From NCBI RefSeq assembly GCF_003248515.1, contig NZ_QFOB01000006.1:124001-188000 (forward strand): 64,000 bases of DNA, read 5' to 3'. Under the pieces are notes generated by a model. The model did not search any database. It worked only from the letters and a program-made list of their open reading frames with translations, and had not been told where the DNA came from. How positions within the stretch are numbered: position 1 is the stretch's first letter; every line of letters starts with the position of its first letter. Shown here in pieces: positions 17,391-26,548 of this stretch. A program made the translations under genes and the position numbers. The DNA comes from Sphingomonas sp. GTDB taxonomy: Bacteria > Pseudomonadota > Alphaproteobacteria > Sphingomonadales > Sphingomonadaceae.

Positions 17391-18754
17391 GCCAGCGCCT
17401 CCTCGAGAGCGCCTGCAAGCTGCTCCACATCGTCCTCACTTGTCGTTTCGGTCACAGCCACGACCAGCCCGTTCGCCAGCGCTTCCGCTCCCGGATAGAG
17501 CCGCCCGAGCGCGACGCCACCGAGTATCCCGTCACGCGCCAGCGCGCGCACGATCGGTCGAGCCTCCTTCGACAATCGCAGCGTGAATTCGTTGAAGAAG
17601 GCACCGTTCACCAGCTCCACGCCCGGCACCGCCGCCAGCCGCTCGGCCGCCAGCACCGCGCGCGCATGGTTGATCCCGGCCAGCTTGCGCAGCCCGGCCT
17701 CCCCGAGAAGGCTCATGTGAATCGTGAATGCTAGCGCGCAAAGCCCTGCATTCGTGCAGATATTGCTCGTCGCCTTCTCGCGCCGGATATGCTGTTCGCG
17801 GGTCGAGAGCGTCAGCACATAACCACGCTGGCCCGAGGCATCGACCGTCTCGCCACAGAGGCGCCCCGGCATCTGCCGGACATATTTTTCCGAACAGGCG
17901 AACAGGCCGACATAAGGTCCACCGAAATTGAGGCCCACGCCGATCGACTGCCCCTCGCCCACTACGATATCCGCGCCCATCTCGCCGGGGCTCCTGATCG
18001 CGCCGAGGGCGACCGGCTCGGTCACCACCGCGATCAGCAGCGCGCCCTTGGCATGGGCGGCGGCGGCCAGCTCGGAAAGATCACCGACATGACCCAGGAT
18101 GTTCGGGTTCTGGACGACCACGCAGCTCGTCTCGCCATCGATCGCGGCGAGCAGCGCCGCCATGTCGTCACCCGGCGCACCATCCGTGAGGGATGGCAGC
18201 GAGGTGACCAGCGTATCGCCGGTGAACTTCGCCATCGTCTTGCACAGCGAGACATAATGCGGGTGCAGGCCGGCGGAGATGATCGCCTTGGATCGCCGCG
18301 TGATGCGGCGCGCCATGCCGATCGCCTCCCAACAGGCGGTCGATCCGTCATACATGGATGCGTTGGCGACGTCGCAGCCGTAGAGGCGCGCCACCTGGCT
18401 CTGGAATTCGAACAGCACCTGTAGGGTGCCCTGCGCGATTTCCGGCTGATAGGGGGTGTAGCTGGTCAGGAATTCGCCGCGCTGGATGATGTGATCCACG
18501 CTCGCGGGAATATGGTGCTTGTAGGCTCCACATCCGATGAAGAATGGCGCTTCGCCCGCGACCAGATTCTTGGAGGCCAGCGCTTTCAGCTGGCGCTCGA
18601 CGGAAAGCTCCGACGCATGGAGCGGAAGACCTTCGATCACGCCGCCAAGACGCGCCGCCTCGGGCACATCGGCGAACAGGGCATCAATCGAAGGCGCCCC
18701 GATGGAGGCCAGCATCGCGGCCCGGTCCCCATCGGACAACGGCAGGTAACGCAT
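17387..18754 (-). CDS. gcvPA: Glycine dehydrogenase (decarboxylating) subunit 1
   Basis: N-terminal half of the split P-protein, 455 residues. It begins MRYLPLSDGDRAAML, as expected for the family, and contains FIGCGAYKHHIPASVDHI, TPYQPEIAQGTLQVLFEFQ and GLNFGGPYVGLFA. ATG 18754 has GAGGAG upstream. It pairs with GcvPB as an alpha2beta2 enzyme. Confidence 0.96.
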   Translation of the reverse strand: MRYLPLSDGDRAAMLASIGAPSIDALFADVPEAARLGGVIEGLPLHASELSVERQLKALASKNLVAGEAPFFIGCGAYKHHIPASVDHIIQRGEFLTSYTPYQPEIAQGTLQVLFEFQSQVARLYGCDVANASMYDGSTACWEAIGMARRITRRSKAIISAGLHPHYVSLCKTMAKFTGDTLVTSLPSLTDGAPGDDMAALLAAIDGETSCVVVQNPNILGHVGDLSELAAAAHAKGALLIAVVTEPVALGAIRSPGEMGADIVVGEGQSIGVGLNFGGPYVGLFACSEKYVRQMPGRLCGETVDASGQRGYVLTLSTREQHIRREKATSNICTNAGLCALAFTIHMSLLGEAGLRKLAGINHARAVLAAERLAAVPGVELVNGAFFNEFTLRLSKEARPIVRALARDGILGGVALGRLYPGAEALANGLVVAVTETTSEDDVEQLAGALEEALA

Positions 18755-18767
18755 CGTCCGAAACTCC

Positions 18768-19139
18768 TCAGAGGCCGTCCACGAAGGCCTTGTATGCGGT
18801 TTCATCCATCAGGCCCTCGAGCTCGCTCGCATCGGAGAGCGTCAGCTTGAAGAACCAGCCCTCGCCTTCCGGCGCCGTATTGGCGAGCGCGGGATCACCC
18901 TCCAGCGCAGCATTGCCCTCGACAACCTCGCCGGAGACGGGCGCATAGATGTCGGAGGCGGCCTTCACGGATTCCACGACCGCGGCTTCCTTGCCCTTGG
19001 CGACCACGGTTCCGGCGGCCGGCACCTCGACGAACACGATATCGCCGAGCTGCGACTGGGCATAATCCGTGATGCCGACAGTGGCGACGTCTCCTTCCAC
19101 CGCGATCCATTCATGTTCACGCGTGAAATAGGTCGTCAT
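18768..19139 (-). CDS. gcvH: Glycine cleavage system H protein
   Basis: Lipoyl carrier protein, 123 residues. ESVKAASD holds the lipoylated lysine (about K59), and YFTREHEWIAVEGD is the standard N terminus. It shuttles the methylamine intermediate between the P-, T- and L-proteins. ATG 19139 shares its first base with the gcvT stop codon (TGATG). Confidence 0.97.
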   Translation of the reverse strand: MTTYFTREHEWIAVEGDVATVGITDYAQSQLGDIVFVEVPAAGTVVAKGKEAAVVESVKAASDIYAPVSGEVVEGNAALEGDPALANTAPEGEGWFFKLTLSDASELEGLMDETAYKAFVDGL

Positions 19140-20287
19140 CACTTGGCTCCCTTACGGACATAATTCTGGGGTACGAACGGCATCGAAACAACGGTGGCGG
19201 CCAGGCGCTTGCCCCGCACATCCACCTCCAGGGCTGTGCCCAGGGCGGAGCGATCCGTACTGACATATCCCATGGCGATCGGTTTCTGGAGGGTCGGCGA
19301 ATGGCCGCCCGAGGTGATGGTTCCGACGGGCCGGTCGCCGGCATAGATCGTCGCGCCTTCGCGCGCCGGCTGGCGCCCTTCGATAATCAGGCCGACGCGC
19401 TTCGAAGGCGGTCCGTCCTTGAAATAGCCGATCGTCTGCTCGGCGCCCGGAAAGCCGCCTTCGGCGCGCCGCCGCTTCGGCACCGCGAAGCCCAGGGCCG
19501 CCGATGCCGGATCGATCTTCTCGTCCAGATCGTGGCCATAGAGCGGCAGGCCGGCCTCGAGACGGAGGGAGTCGCGCGCGCCAAGCCCGATCGGCTTCAC
19601 CTCCGGCAAGGCGAGCAGCGCATCGGCGACAGACTCGGCGGATGCCTGGGGAATGGAGATTTCGAAACCGTCCTCGCCCGTATAGCCGGAACGGCTTACC
19701 CAGGCCGCGACGCCCGCGATCGTGAAGGCGCCCGCCTCCATGAAGCTCAGATCCTCCACGCCCGGCGCAAGGCGCGACAGCGCATCGACCGCCTTGGGCC
19801 CCTGCAGCGCCAGCAAGGCCTGATCGCCCCGGTGGTTGAGAGTCAGCCCCTCGGGCAATTGCTCATGCAGATAGCCGATATCGTCCCACTTGGTGGCGCC
19901 GTTGACGACGATATAGAAATCGCCCGCGGCCTCCTCGAACGGATTGGACGCGGGAAGGCGCGTCACCATCAGATCGTCCAGGATCCCGCCGCTCTGCCCG
20001 AGCAGCAGCGAATAGCGCATCTTGCCCTCGGCCAGGCCCTTGATGTCGCCGGGAAGGATCGTTTCGAGCGCAACGTCGGCATCCGCGCCGGAAAGCGTGA
20101 GCTGCCCCATGTGGCTTACGTCGAACAGACCGGCGCTCTCGCGGGTCCAGAGATGTTCGGCCATGATGCCGTCATACTGGATCGGCATATGGTAGCCGGC
20201 AAAGGGCACCATGCGGGCGCCCTGCCCGCGATGCCATGAATCGAGGGGAAGAGCCTCGATCGTCTCAGGAACGTCTTCGTCACTCAT
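19139..20287 (-). CDS. gcvT: Aminomethyltransferase (glycine cleavage T protein)
   Basis: Transfers the one-carbon unit from aminomethyl-GcvH to tetrahydrofolate and releases ammonia. 382 residues, with MVPFAGYHMPIQYDGIM, GLFDVSHMGQ and SGYTGEDGFEI. ATG 20287 lies about 70 bases downstream of the tandem glycine riboswitch, so glycine should switch on the whole gcvTHPAPB operon. Confidence 0.96.
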   Translation of the reverse strand: MSDEDVPETIEALPLDSWHRGQGARMVPFAGYHMPIQYDGIMAEHLWTRESAGLFDVSHMGQLTLSGADADVALETILPGDIKGLAEGKMRYSLLLGQSGGILDDLMVTRLPASNPFEEAAGDFYIVVNGATKWDDIGYLHEQLPEGLTLNHRGDQALLALQGPKAVDALSRLAPGVEDLSFMEAGAFTIAGVAAWVSRSGYTGEDGFEISIPQASAESVADALLALPEVKPIGLGARDSLRLEAGLPLYGHDLDEKIDPASAALGFAVPKRRRAEGGFPGAEQTIGYFKDGPPSKRVGLIIEGRQPAREGATIYAGDRPVGTITSGGHSPTLQKPIAMGYVSTDRSALGTALEVDVRGKRLAATVVSMPFVPQNYVRKGAK

Positions 20288-20354
20288 GCGCGAACTCCGT
20301 GGCCGAACGTGCAAGAGGGTTCGCGATGGCCGGAAGACCGCCCAGAAACCCCCT

Positions 20355-20545
20355 GCCCCCTCTGTCACGAAACCTGAGAGCTTTCGCGAGGCCCCCGCTT
20401 GGCCTGCTTACCCCTTCGGTGGGCCGCCGCGAACATGCGCCGACCGCTTTCCAGAGTGTCTTTTCGAACGCGCGGTCCTTGGACCTGAGAGTTTCCGGGG
20501 CGGTTGCTCCTTCGGCGGCGAGGCCTGGGCCTCGCCTTCTCCCGC
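20355..20545 (-). promoter_or_regulatory. Tandem glycine riboswitch upstream of gcvT
   Basis: On the minus strand two aptamers follow each other. Each has the conserved core: GCCGAAGG at 20516-20509 with CTCTCAGG at 20491-20484, and ACCGAAGG at 20420-20413 with CTCTCAGG at 20380-20373. The first aptamer opens with GGGAGAAGGCG, and the linker contains ACTCTGGAAAGC. This is the classic two-aptamer glycine riboswitch, an activator of glycine cleavage genes. No strong terminator is visible before gcvT, so control may be at translation. Confidence 0.93.
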
Positions 20546-20654
20546 GCGTCCGTCCACCGGAAACCGGCGGCGACAAAGCAGGGATGACCCGGCGCCACGC
20601 CGAAGTCAATCGGCCGTTGGAATATCAATCAAATATCGACGATTCCCGCACGGA

Positions 20655-21341
20655 TCAGCGAGTCGCGTTGTAAGCCAGTTGGGATTGCGTCAATTGAAAG
20701 CCGATCAGTAGCTCAAAACTTGCTTTGCTGACCGCAGCACGGGTGCGCGGATCCGAAAGCGGATCCACCGACGCGTCGGCATCCGTCGCTTTCCGCTTCC
20801 GATTGAGCTGTGCGGAGATGTTTTCCGGCAAGGACGCGGCGTTTCTGTCGATTTCCGCCCCCGCTGACGCGCGGCCGCGCCCGAGCAGCTTTCCATCATC
20901 GAAATGGACCTGCACATTGCCCATCTGCTTGGAGACGATCGTGGTGCCGGCGCGCATCACGGTGGCGAAATAGGGCAAGGTGATGTCGCGCGCACCGGAC
21001 GGGCTGGCGCGACGCGCGACCACATCGAACGTTACGTTCGCGCGCACCGGCGAGGCCGCCGGATCGCAGGTCGTCTGCAGATTGGTGATGGTGGCCATCA
21101 CGTCCAGCGCGCGCGCGTCACGGCTCTCCGCCGGGCTGAACAAAGAAACGTCGCCGGTATAATCCGGAACGGCGACCGCGGGGCAGACCGAGCGCGTCAC
21201 CTTGAGGCCGCCCGTTTCGTCGAGCTGGTTCTTTCCGGCGCAGCCGCCGACGAACGCGAGGGCCGCAAGGCTCAGCGCCGGAGCGACCAGGCCTCCGCGT
21301 GGAGGAAGGGAACGGGCCAAGAGTGAACGGGAAAACGTCAC
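20655..21341 (-). CDS. Putative lipoprotein of unknown function
   Basis: 228 residues. A signal peptide ends in a lipobox-like FVGGC at about residue 34. The mature part is Ala/Asp-rich and predicted beta-rich (VTFDVVARR, DITLPYFATVM, VQVHFDDGKLLGRG). GTG 21341 has AGAGGAAG upstream. It precedes the gcv operon on the same strand and ends about 45 bases before likely gcv promoter sequences. I know no function. Confidence 0.78.
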   Translation of the reverse strand: MTFSRSLLARSLPPRGGLVAPALSLAALAFVGGCAGKNQLDETGGLKVTRSVCPAVAVPDYTGDVSLFSPAESRDARALDVMATITNLQTTCDPAASPVRANVTFDVVARRASPSGARDITLPYFATVMRAGTTIVSKQMGNVQVHFDDGKLLGRGRASAGAEIDRNAASLPENISAQLNRKRKATDADASVDPLSDPRTRAAVSKASFELLIGFQLTQSQLAYNATR

Positions 21342-21449
21342 GCGATTCTTCCTCTAGACCATGAGCCGGCCGAATGCCGGACGGGACACTGCGGCCGGCT
21401 CATAGGAAGCGCCTTCCTTGGAGGCAAGCAAGCGGTTAAGGGCTTTGCG

Positions 21450-22424
21450 ATGGACGACGGAAAAGCCGCCCCTCAGCCCCATGCGGGCCTTTCGCTGGAT
21501 CTTCTGATCGCGGCTCCGCGCGGCTTTTGCGCCGGAGTCGATCGGGCGATCCGCATCGTGGAGCTGACGCTCGAGAAATATGGCGCTCCGGTCTATGTCC
21601 GGCATGAGATCGTCCATAATCGCTTCGTCGTCGATGGCCTGCGCAAGAAGGGGGCGATCTTCGTCGAGGAACTGGGCGAGGTTCCGGACGGGCGCCCGGT
21701 CGTCTTTTCCGCGCATGGCGTGCCCAAGGTCGTCACGGGCGATGCCGAGGATCGTGGGCTCGACTATGTCGACGCCACCTGCCCCCTCGTCTCGAAGGTC
21801 CATCGGCAGGCCGAACGGCTGATCAAGGACGGCCGCCACATCCTCTTCATCGGCCATCGCGGCCATCCGGAAGTGATTGGCACGCTGGGGCAGGTGCCGG
21901 AAGGCTCGATGACGCTGGTCGAGACGGTCGCGGACGTTCTCGCGCTTGCTCCGATCGATCCGGAAGCGCTTGCCTTCCTGACCCAGACGACATTGTCTGT
22001 TGACGACACGGCCGAGATCATCGCGGCGCTGCGCCAGCGTTTTCCGGCGATCGTCGCGCCGCGCGGCGAGGACATCTGTTATGCGACATCGAACCGGCAG
22101 ACCGCGGTGAAGCTGCTGGCGGCGGAGAGCGACGCGGTGATCGTGCTGGGCGCGCCCAATTCCTCCAATTCCGTGCGGCTCGTTGAGGTCTCGCAGCGGG
22201 AGGGCACGCGCGCGTTGCTGATCCAGCGCGCTGCCGATCTGGATCTCGGCTGGCTGGAAGGCGTCCGGACGCTGGGCATCACCGCCGGCGCCAGCGCACC
22301 CGAGGTGCTGGTTCGCGAACTGGTCGACCGGCTGGGCAGACATTTTACGATCAAAGAGCGGGAATTGGACGGGATCGTCGAATCGATGACGTTCAAGCTG
22401 CCCCGCGGCCTCGAAGCGGCCTGA
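21450..22424 (+). CDS. ispH: 4-hydroxy-3-methylbut-2-enyl diphosphate reductase
   Basis: Last step of the MEP isoprenoid pathway, making IPP and DMAPP. 324 residues. The three iron-sulfur cysteines are in GFCAGVDRAI, TCPLVSKVH and ICYATSNRQ, and HGVPKVV fits the active site. First gene of ispH-thrB-rnhA, with short gaps. Confidence 0.97.
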   Translation: MDDGKAAPQPHAGLSLDLLIAAPRGFCAGVDRAIRIVELTLEKYGAPVYVRHEIVHNRFVVDGLRKKGAIFVEELGEVPDGRPVVFSAHGVPKVVTGDAEDRGLDYVDATCPLVSKVHRQAERLIKDGRHILFIGHRGHPEVIGTLGQVPEGSMTLVETVADVLALAPIDPEALAFLTQTTLSVDDTAEIIAALRQRFPAIVAPRGEDICYATSNRQTAVKLLAAESDAVIVLGAPNSSNSVRLVEVSQREGTRALLIQRAADLDLGWLEGVRTLGITAGASAPEVLVRELVDRLGRHFTIKERELDGIVESMTFKLPRGLEAA

Positions 22425-22434
22425 TCGATCGAAT

Positions 22435-23394
22435 ATGGCCGTCTACACGCAGGTTTCTGCCGAACAGCTCGCTGACCTCCTCGCCCGCTTCGATCTGGGC
22501 GAACTCGTCTCCGCCAAAGGCATTGCCGAGGGCGTAGAGAACAGCAATTACATCGTGGATACAACACGATCCAGATTGATTCTAACTCTCTATGAAAAGA
22601 GGGTCGATGTCGCTGACCTTCCCTTCTTCCTTGGCCTGCTCGATCATCTGGCCGAACGCGGCCTGCCCGTGCCGCGCGCGTTCCACGATCGCGACGGGGT
22701 CCAGATCCAGGAGGTGGCCGGGCGCCCGGCCTGCCTGATCGAATTTCTCCCGGGCGTATCGTTAAGCCACCCCACACCGGCGCAGGCCCGTGCCACCGGC
22801 GCGGCGCTTGGCCGCATGCATGGCGCGCTCGCGGATTTCACCGCCGAGCGCCCCAATTCGCTGGGGCCTGCGGGCTGGCGTGAACTGGCCACGCGCTGCG
22901 GCGCCGATCTCGATGCCATCGCGCCGGGCCTGCGCGCCGATATCGAGGGGGAACTGACCTGGCTCGAAGGCGCATGGCCGGCGGGCCTGCCCCGCTCGGC
23001 GATCCACGCCGATCTGTTTCCCGATAATGTGCTGATGCTCGGCGATACAGTGGCTGGCGTAATCGATTTCTATTTCGCCTGCACGGATATCCGCGCCTGG
23101 GATCTGGCGGTGACGCACACCGCCTGGTGCTTTTCGGGTGATGGCGCTGATTACGATGCCTCGCTCGGGCGGGCGCTTGTCGAAGGCTATGAATCCGCCT
23201 TCCCGCTACTTCCCGACGAACGGGCCGCCTTCGCCATTCTCGCGCGCGGGGCCTGCGTCCGCTTCCTGCTCACCCGCGCGTGGGACTGGCTCAACACGCC
23301 GGCCGACGCGCTGGTGACGCGCAAGGATCCCCTCGCCTTCCATCGGCGGCTTCAGCATTATCGGGATGCGGATGCGCAGGCCCTGGGCCTGTGA
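22435..23394 (+). CDS. thrB: Homoserine kinase (type II, ThrB)
   Basis: Phosphorylates homoserine on the way to threonine. 319 residues of the APH-like kinase fold: MAVYTQVSAEQLADLL is the family N terminus, IHADLFPDNVLM the catalytic loop and VIDFYFACTDI the metal-binding segment. It starts 10 bases after ispH and its stop overlaps the rnhA start by four bases (GTGA). Confidence 0.95.
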   Translation: MAVYTQVSAEQLADLLARFDLGELVSAKGIAEGVENSNYIVDTTRSRLILTLYEKRVDVADLPFFLGLLDHLAERGLPVPRAFHDRDGVQIQEVAGRPACLIEFLPGVSLSHPTPAQARATGAALGRMHGALADFTAERPNSLGPAGWRELATRCGADLDAIAPGLRADIEGELTWLEGAWPAGLPRSAIHADLFPDNVLMLGDTVAGVIDFYFACTDIRAWDLAVTHTAWCFSGDGADYDASLGRALVEGYESAFPLLPDERAAFAILARGACVRFLLTRAWDWLNTPADALVTRKDPLAFHRRLQHYRDADAQALGL

Positions 23395-23843
23395 CCGAGC
23401 CCACCTTTGTCGAAATCGCCACGGATGGCGCGTGCAAGGGCAATCCCGGCCCCGGCGGCTGGGGCGTACTCCTGCGCTCCGGTGGCAGCGAACGCGAGCT
23501 TTCGGGCGGCGAAATGCTGACGACCAACAATCGCATGGAATTGATGGCGGCGATTCAGGGGCTGAACGCGCTGAAACGCCCCTGCCGGGTCAAACTCTCC
23601 ACCGATAGCCGCTATGTTCTCGATGGCCTGACCAAATGGGTGGCCGGCTGGCAGCGCAATGGCTGGAAGACGGCCTCGAAACAGCCGGTGAAGAATGACG
23701 ATCTCTGGCGCGCGCTGATCGATGCCGCGGCGCCGCATCGCATCGAATGGATCTGGATCAAGGGCCATGCCGGCCATCCCGATAATGAACGTGCCGATCG
23801 GCTGGCGAGTGATGCCGCCTTGTCACAATCTCGCAGAAAGTGA
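23391..23843 (+). CDS. rnhA: Ribonuclease HI
   Basis: Degrades the RNA strand of RNA-DNA hybrids. 150 residues. The four acidic catalytic residues are in ATDGACKGNPGPGGWG, MELMAAIQGL, STDSRYVLDG and NERADRLA. The GTG at 23391 is chosen because the GTGA overlap with thrB fits coupling and gives the normal length. Confidence 0.96.
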   Translation: MTEPTFVEIATDGACKGNPGPGGWGVLLRSGGSERELSGGEMLTTNNRMELMAAIQGLNALKRPCRVKLSTDSRYVLDGLTKWVAGWQRNGWKTASKQPVKNDDLWRALIDAAAPHRIEWIWIKGHAGHPDNERADRLASDAALSQSRRK

Positions 23844-23845
23844 TT

Positions 23846-24952
23846 TCAACTAGCTGTTAAAATAAATCTTTCTGGATCGTAAGGGGCCGGATCGATCCCC
23901 GCCACAAAGTCTGCGGGCGCGCAGCCGAGAAGCAGGCCCGCCGCGATTGCGGCCGCTGCGGGCGCGGTCTGGATGCCGAAGCCCCCCTGCCCGGCAAACC
24001 AGAAAAAGCCTTCAGCGCGTGGATCAGGCCCATAGACGGGGGCGCGATCGGGCGAGAAACTGCGCAAGCCCGCCCAGCTTCTCTCGCGACGCACGATTCG
24101 CCAGTCGACCGCCCGCTGCAAGCGATCGATGGCGATGGCGACGTCCAGCTCCTCCGGCGCCACGTCATGCGCGGCCACCGGCGTCTCGTCGTGGGGCGAA
24201 AGCCAGAGGCGCCCCCCCGCCTCCGGCTTGAAATAGAAGCGCCCCGCAGCGTCCATGACGAGCGGCATGTCCGCGGGCATCGCGGGATCCGTCACGAGTT
24301 GCACGATCGTGCGGCGGTGGGGCGTGATCGCGATCGGCATGGCTCCGGCCATGGCGGCGATCCCGGATGCCCAGGCCCCGGCGGCATTGACGATGATCCC
24401 CGCCCGGATGCGCCCCGCGCGCGTTTCCAGCGTCCATCCGCCGGCCGATCGCTCAATAGCGGCCACCCCCGCATCGGTGAGGATCTCCGCCCCGCCATGC
24501 CGCGCCGCCGCCAGCGAATCCGCGTGATAGCGCGCCACATCGATATCCTGGCAGCTATTCTCTTCCAAAGCCCGAACATAAGAATCGGAAATACCGGGAA
24601 TTATCTGTGAAATTTCATCACGCCCCACGGGGCGCAGACGCGGCGCGCGGCCCGCGAAATCGGCCGCCAGTGTATCAAGCGCGGCGTCCCCTTCGGCATC
24701 CGCGATATGCAGGCAGGATCGCGCGCCCAGATAAGGCCGCAAAGCGGATTCGGAGGCCGTTGTCAGCGGCTGGACGGCTGGGCCGCCATAGCTTTCGGAC
24801 CAGAAAGCGGCCGATCGGCCGGTCGAATGATAGCCCGGATAGGCCTCCGCCTCGACGATCAGGATCCGGGCGTGGGGGGCGAGCTGGGCCGCCAGCGTCG
24901 CTCCGGCGATTCCCGCGCCGACGATGGCGATATCGGTAGTCCTGCACTGCAT
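23846..24952 (-). CDS. FAD-dependent amine/amino-acid oxidase (DAO family)
   Basis: 368-residue oxidoreductase. The N-terminal Rossmann motif IAIVGAGIAGATLAAQL binds FAD; STGRSAAFWSESYG, INAAG-like IIVNAAGAWAS and GQGGFGIQTAPAAA are typical of the DadA/glycine oxidase-like family. Soluble, with no signal peptide. The substrate is not readable; it may be a D-amino acid or N-methyl amine. Convergent with rnhA (two-base gap) and divergent from cpaA. Confidence 0.85.
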   Translation of the reverse strand: MQCRTTDIAIVGAGIAGATLAAQLAPHARILIVEAEAYPGYHSTGRSAAFWSESYGGPAVQPLTTASESALRPYLGARSCLHIADAEGDAALDTLAADFAGRAPRLRPVGRDEISQIIPGISDSYVRALEENSCQDIDVARYHADSLAAARHGGAEILTDAGVAAIERSAGGWTLETRAGRIRAGIIVNAAGAWASGIAAMAGAMPIAITPHRRTIVQLVTDPAMPADMPLVMDAAGRFYFKPEAGGRLWLSPHDETPVAAHDVAPEELDVAIAIDRLQRAVDWRIVRRERSWAGLRSFSPDRAPVYGPDPRAEGFFWFAGQGGFGIQTAPAAAAIAAGLLLGCAPADFVAGIDPAPYDPERFILTAS

Positions 24953-25002
24953 TGTGGACGTGGTTACTTTTTCGAAAGCGGCCGCGTCTAGTGCGGGATT
25001 CG

Positions 25003-25470
25003 ATGAATATCGCCGCCCTGATCCTGCTTTTCGGCCTCGCGCTGCTGCTGCTCGCGGCGGCAGTGACGGATATTCGCGCGCGCATCATCTCCAATCGGCT
25101 AAACATCGCGATCGCGATCGGCGCCCCGCTCTACTGGTGGGCCACCGGCGCGAGCGGCGGCGCGATCCTGCTTCACCTCGCCTTCGCGCTCGGCGCGCTG
25201 CTGCTGTTCGGCGGCCTTTTCGCGCTCGGAATGATGGGCGGCGGCGATGTGAAGCTCATCACCGCACTGGCGCTGTGGCTGCCTCCGCTGGCGATGCTGA
25301 ACATGCTCGTGTGGATGGCTATCGGCGGCGGCGTGCTGACCGTTATCATGCTGATCCTGCACGCAGTTCGTTCCGCACCCGGTCGCCCCGAAGTGCCTTA
25401 TGGGGTCGCGATCGTGGGTGCCACGCTGCTGGTGATGGCAAACGATATTTTAACCCGATCCGTAGCATAG
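25003..25470 (+). CDS. cpaA: Prepilin peptidase CpaA (TadV type)
   Basis: Inner-membrane aspartyl protease that trims Flp prepilins. 155 residues with about five to six hydrophobic helices. The catalytic aspartates are in VTDIRARIISN and GGGDVKLITA, the peptidase A24 signature. First gene of the Tad/Cpa pilus cluster. ATG 25003 is chosen because it begins the first membrane helix. Confidence 0.92.
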   Translation: MNIAALILLFGLALLLLAAAVTDIRARIISNRLNIAIAIGAPLYWWATGASGGAILLHLAFALGALLLFGGLFALGMMGGGDVKLITALALWLPPLAMLNMLVWMAIGGGVLTVIMLILHAVRSAPGRPEVPYGVAIVGATLLVMANDILTRSVA

Positions 25471-25514
25471 CCCTGCGCGCCCGGTGTGGCGGCAACAGGG
25501 ACTTTGAGGCTGCG

Positions 25515-26546
25515 ATGAATTCACGAAAGCTGATGCTGATGGCCGGAGCGCTCGTCTTCGCGCTCATTTCGGCCATGCTCGCCCGAAATCTCGTCGGCGG
25601 CGGAACAGCCCCCGCGGCGCAAGCCGCGGCCACACCACAGGTCACCGGGCCGGAGGTGCTCGTCGCCACGCGGGCCTTGCCTGCCGGCACGATCATCACG
25701 CCCGATGCCTTCCGCTATCAGCCCTGGCCCAACGAACTGGTCCAGGAGGCCTATTTCCTGCGCGGCACCACCGATCAGCAGACGCTGAACGGCACGGTCG
25801 TCCGCTTCCCGATCACCGCCGGCCAGCCGATCACGCAGGGTGCGCTGGTGAAGCCCGGCGATCGCGGCTTCCTCGCCGCCGCGCTGGCGCCGGGCATGCG
25901 CGCCGTCACCATCTCCGTGAGCATGGCGAGCGGCGTGGCGGGCTTCGTCTTCCCGGGCGACCGAGTCGATCTGCTGCTGACCCAGACGGTCAGCGGCGGC
26001 GGCGACGGCGATCCGCTGCGCGCCACGGAAACGATCGTTCGCAACCTGCGCGTGCTCGCCACCGATCAGAAGACCGACAAGAGCGTCGACGAGGCGGGCA
26101 AGACCGTCGTCACCGCTTTCTCGAACGTCACGATCGAGGCCACCCCGAAGATTTCCGAGAAGATCGCCGTCGCGCAGACGCTCGGCTCGCTGTCGCTTTC
26201 GCTCCGCCCGATCGCGGACGATCGGATGGAGCTGGAGCGCCAGATCGCAGCCGGCGAGATCAGCGTCCCCGAAAAGGGCGATCCCAAGGCCGAGAAGCAG
26301 ATGATGCTGCAGATCGCGGCGCGCCCGGTGGAAACCGACACGCTCACCACGGGTGCCGAGGTCTCGCGCTTCGCCCGCGCCAGCGTCCCCGGCAAGTCCG
26401 AGGCGGCGGCTTCCGCCGGCCCGGCCACGCCGGCCCAGCCGACGCCCGCGTCTTTCGGACAGGCCGCGACCCGCGCGCGCGGCCCGGTGATCACGATCGC
26501 GCGTGGACAGACGGTCACCGAAACGCCCGTCGGCGAGGGGAAGTGA
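25515..26546 (+). CDS. cpaB: Flp pilus assembly protein CpaB (RcpC)
   Basis: Periplasmic, membrane-anchored Tad component, 343 residues. An N-terminal helix (LMLMAGALVFALISAMLA) is followed by an SAF-like domain (VLVATRALPAGTIITPDAFR) and FVFPGDRVDLLLTQTV, the CpaB/RcpC core. The C terminus is Ala/Pro-rich. GAGGC precedes ATG 25515. Its stop overlaps the region of the cpaC ribosome-binding site. Confidence 0.93.
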   Translation: MNSRKLMLMAGALVFALISAMLARNLVGGGTAPAAQAAATPQVTGPEVLVATRALPAGTIITPDAFRYQPWPNELVQEAYFLRGTTDQQTLNGTVVRFPITAGQPITQGALVKPGDRGFLAAALAPGMRAVTISVSMASGVAGFVFPGDRVDLLLTQTVSGGGDGDPLRATETIVRNLRVLATDQKTDKSVDEAGKTVVTAFSNVTIEATPKISEKIAVAQTLGSLSLSLRPIADDRMELERQIAAGEISVPEKGDPKAEKQMMLQIAARPVETDTLTTGAEVSRFARASVPGKSEAAASAGPATPAQPTPASFGQAATRARGPVITIARGQTVTETPVGEGK

Positions 26547-26548
26547 AG

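Noticed and set aside
16038..17498. A 486-codon open frame opposite gcvPB
   Set aside because: GC-rich shadow; the other strand encodes an unmistakable gcvPB.
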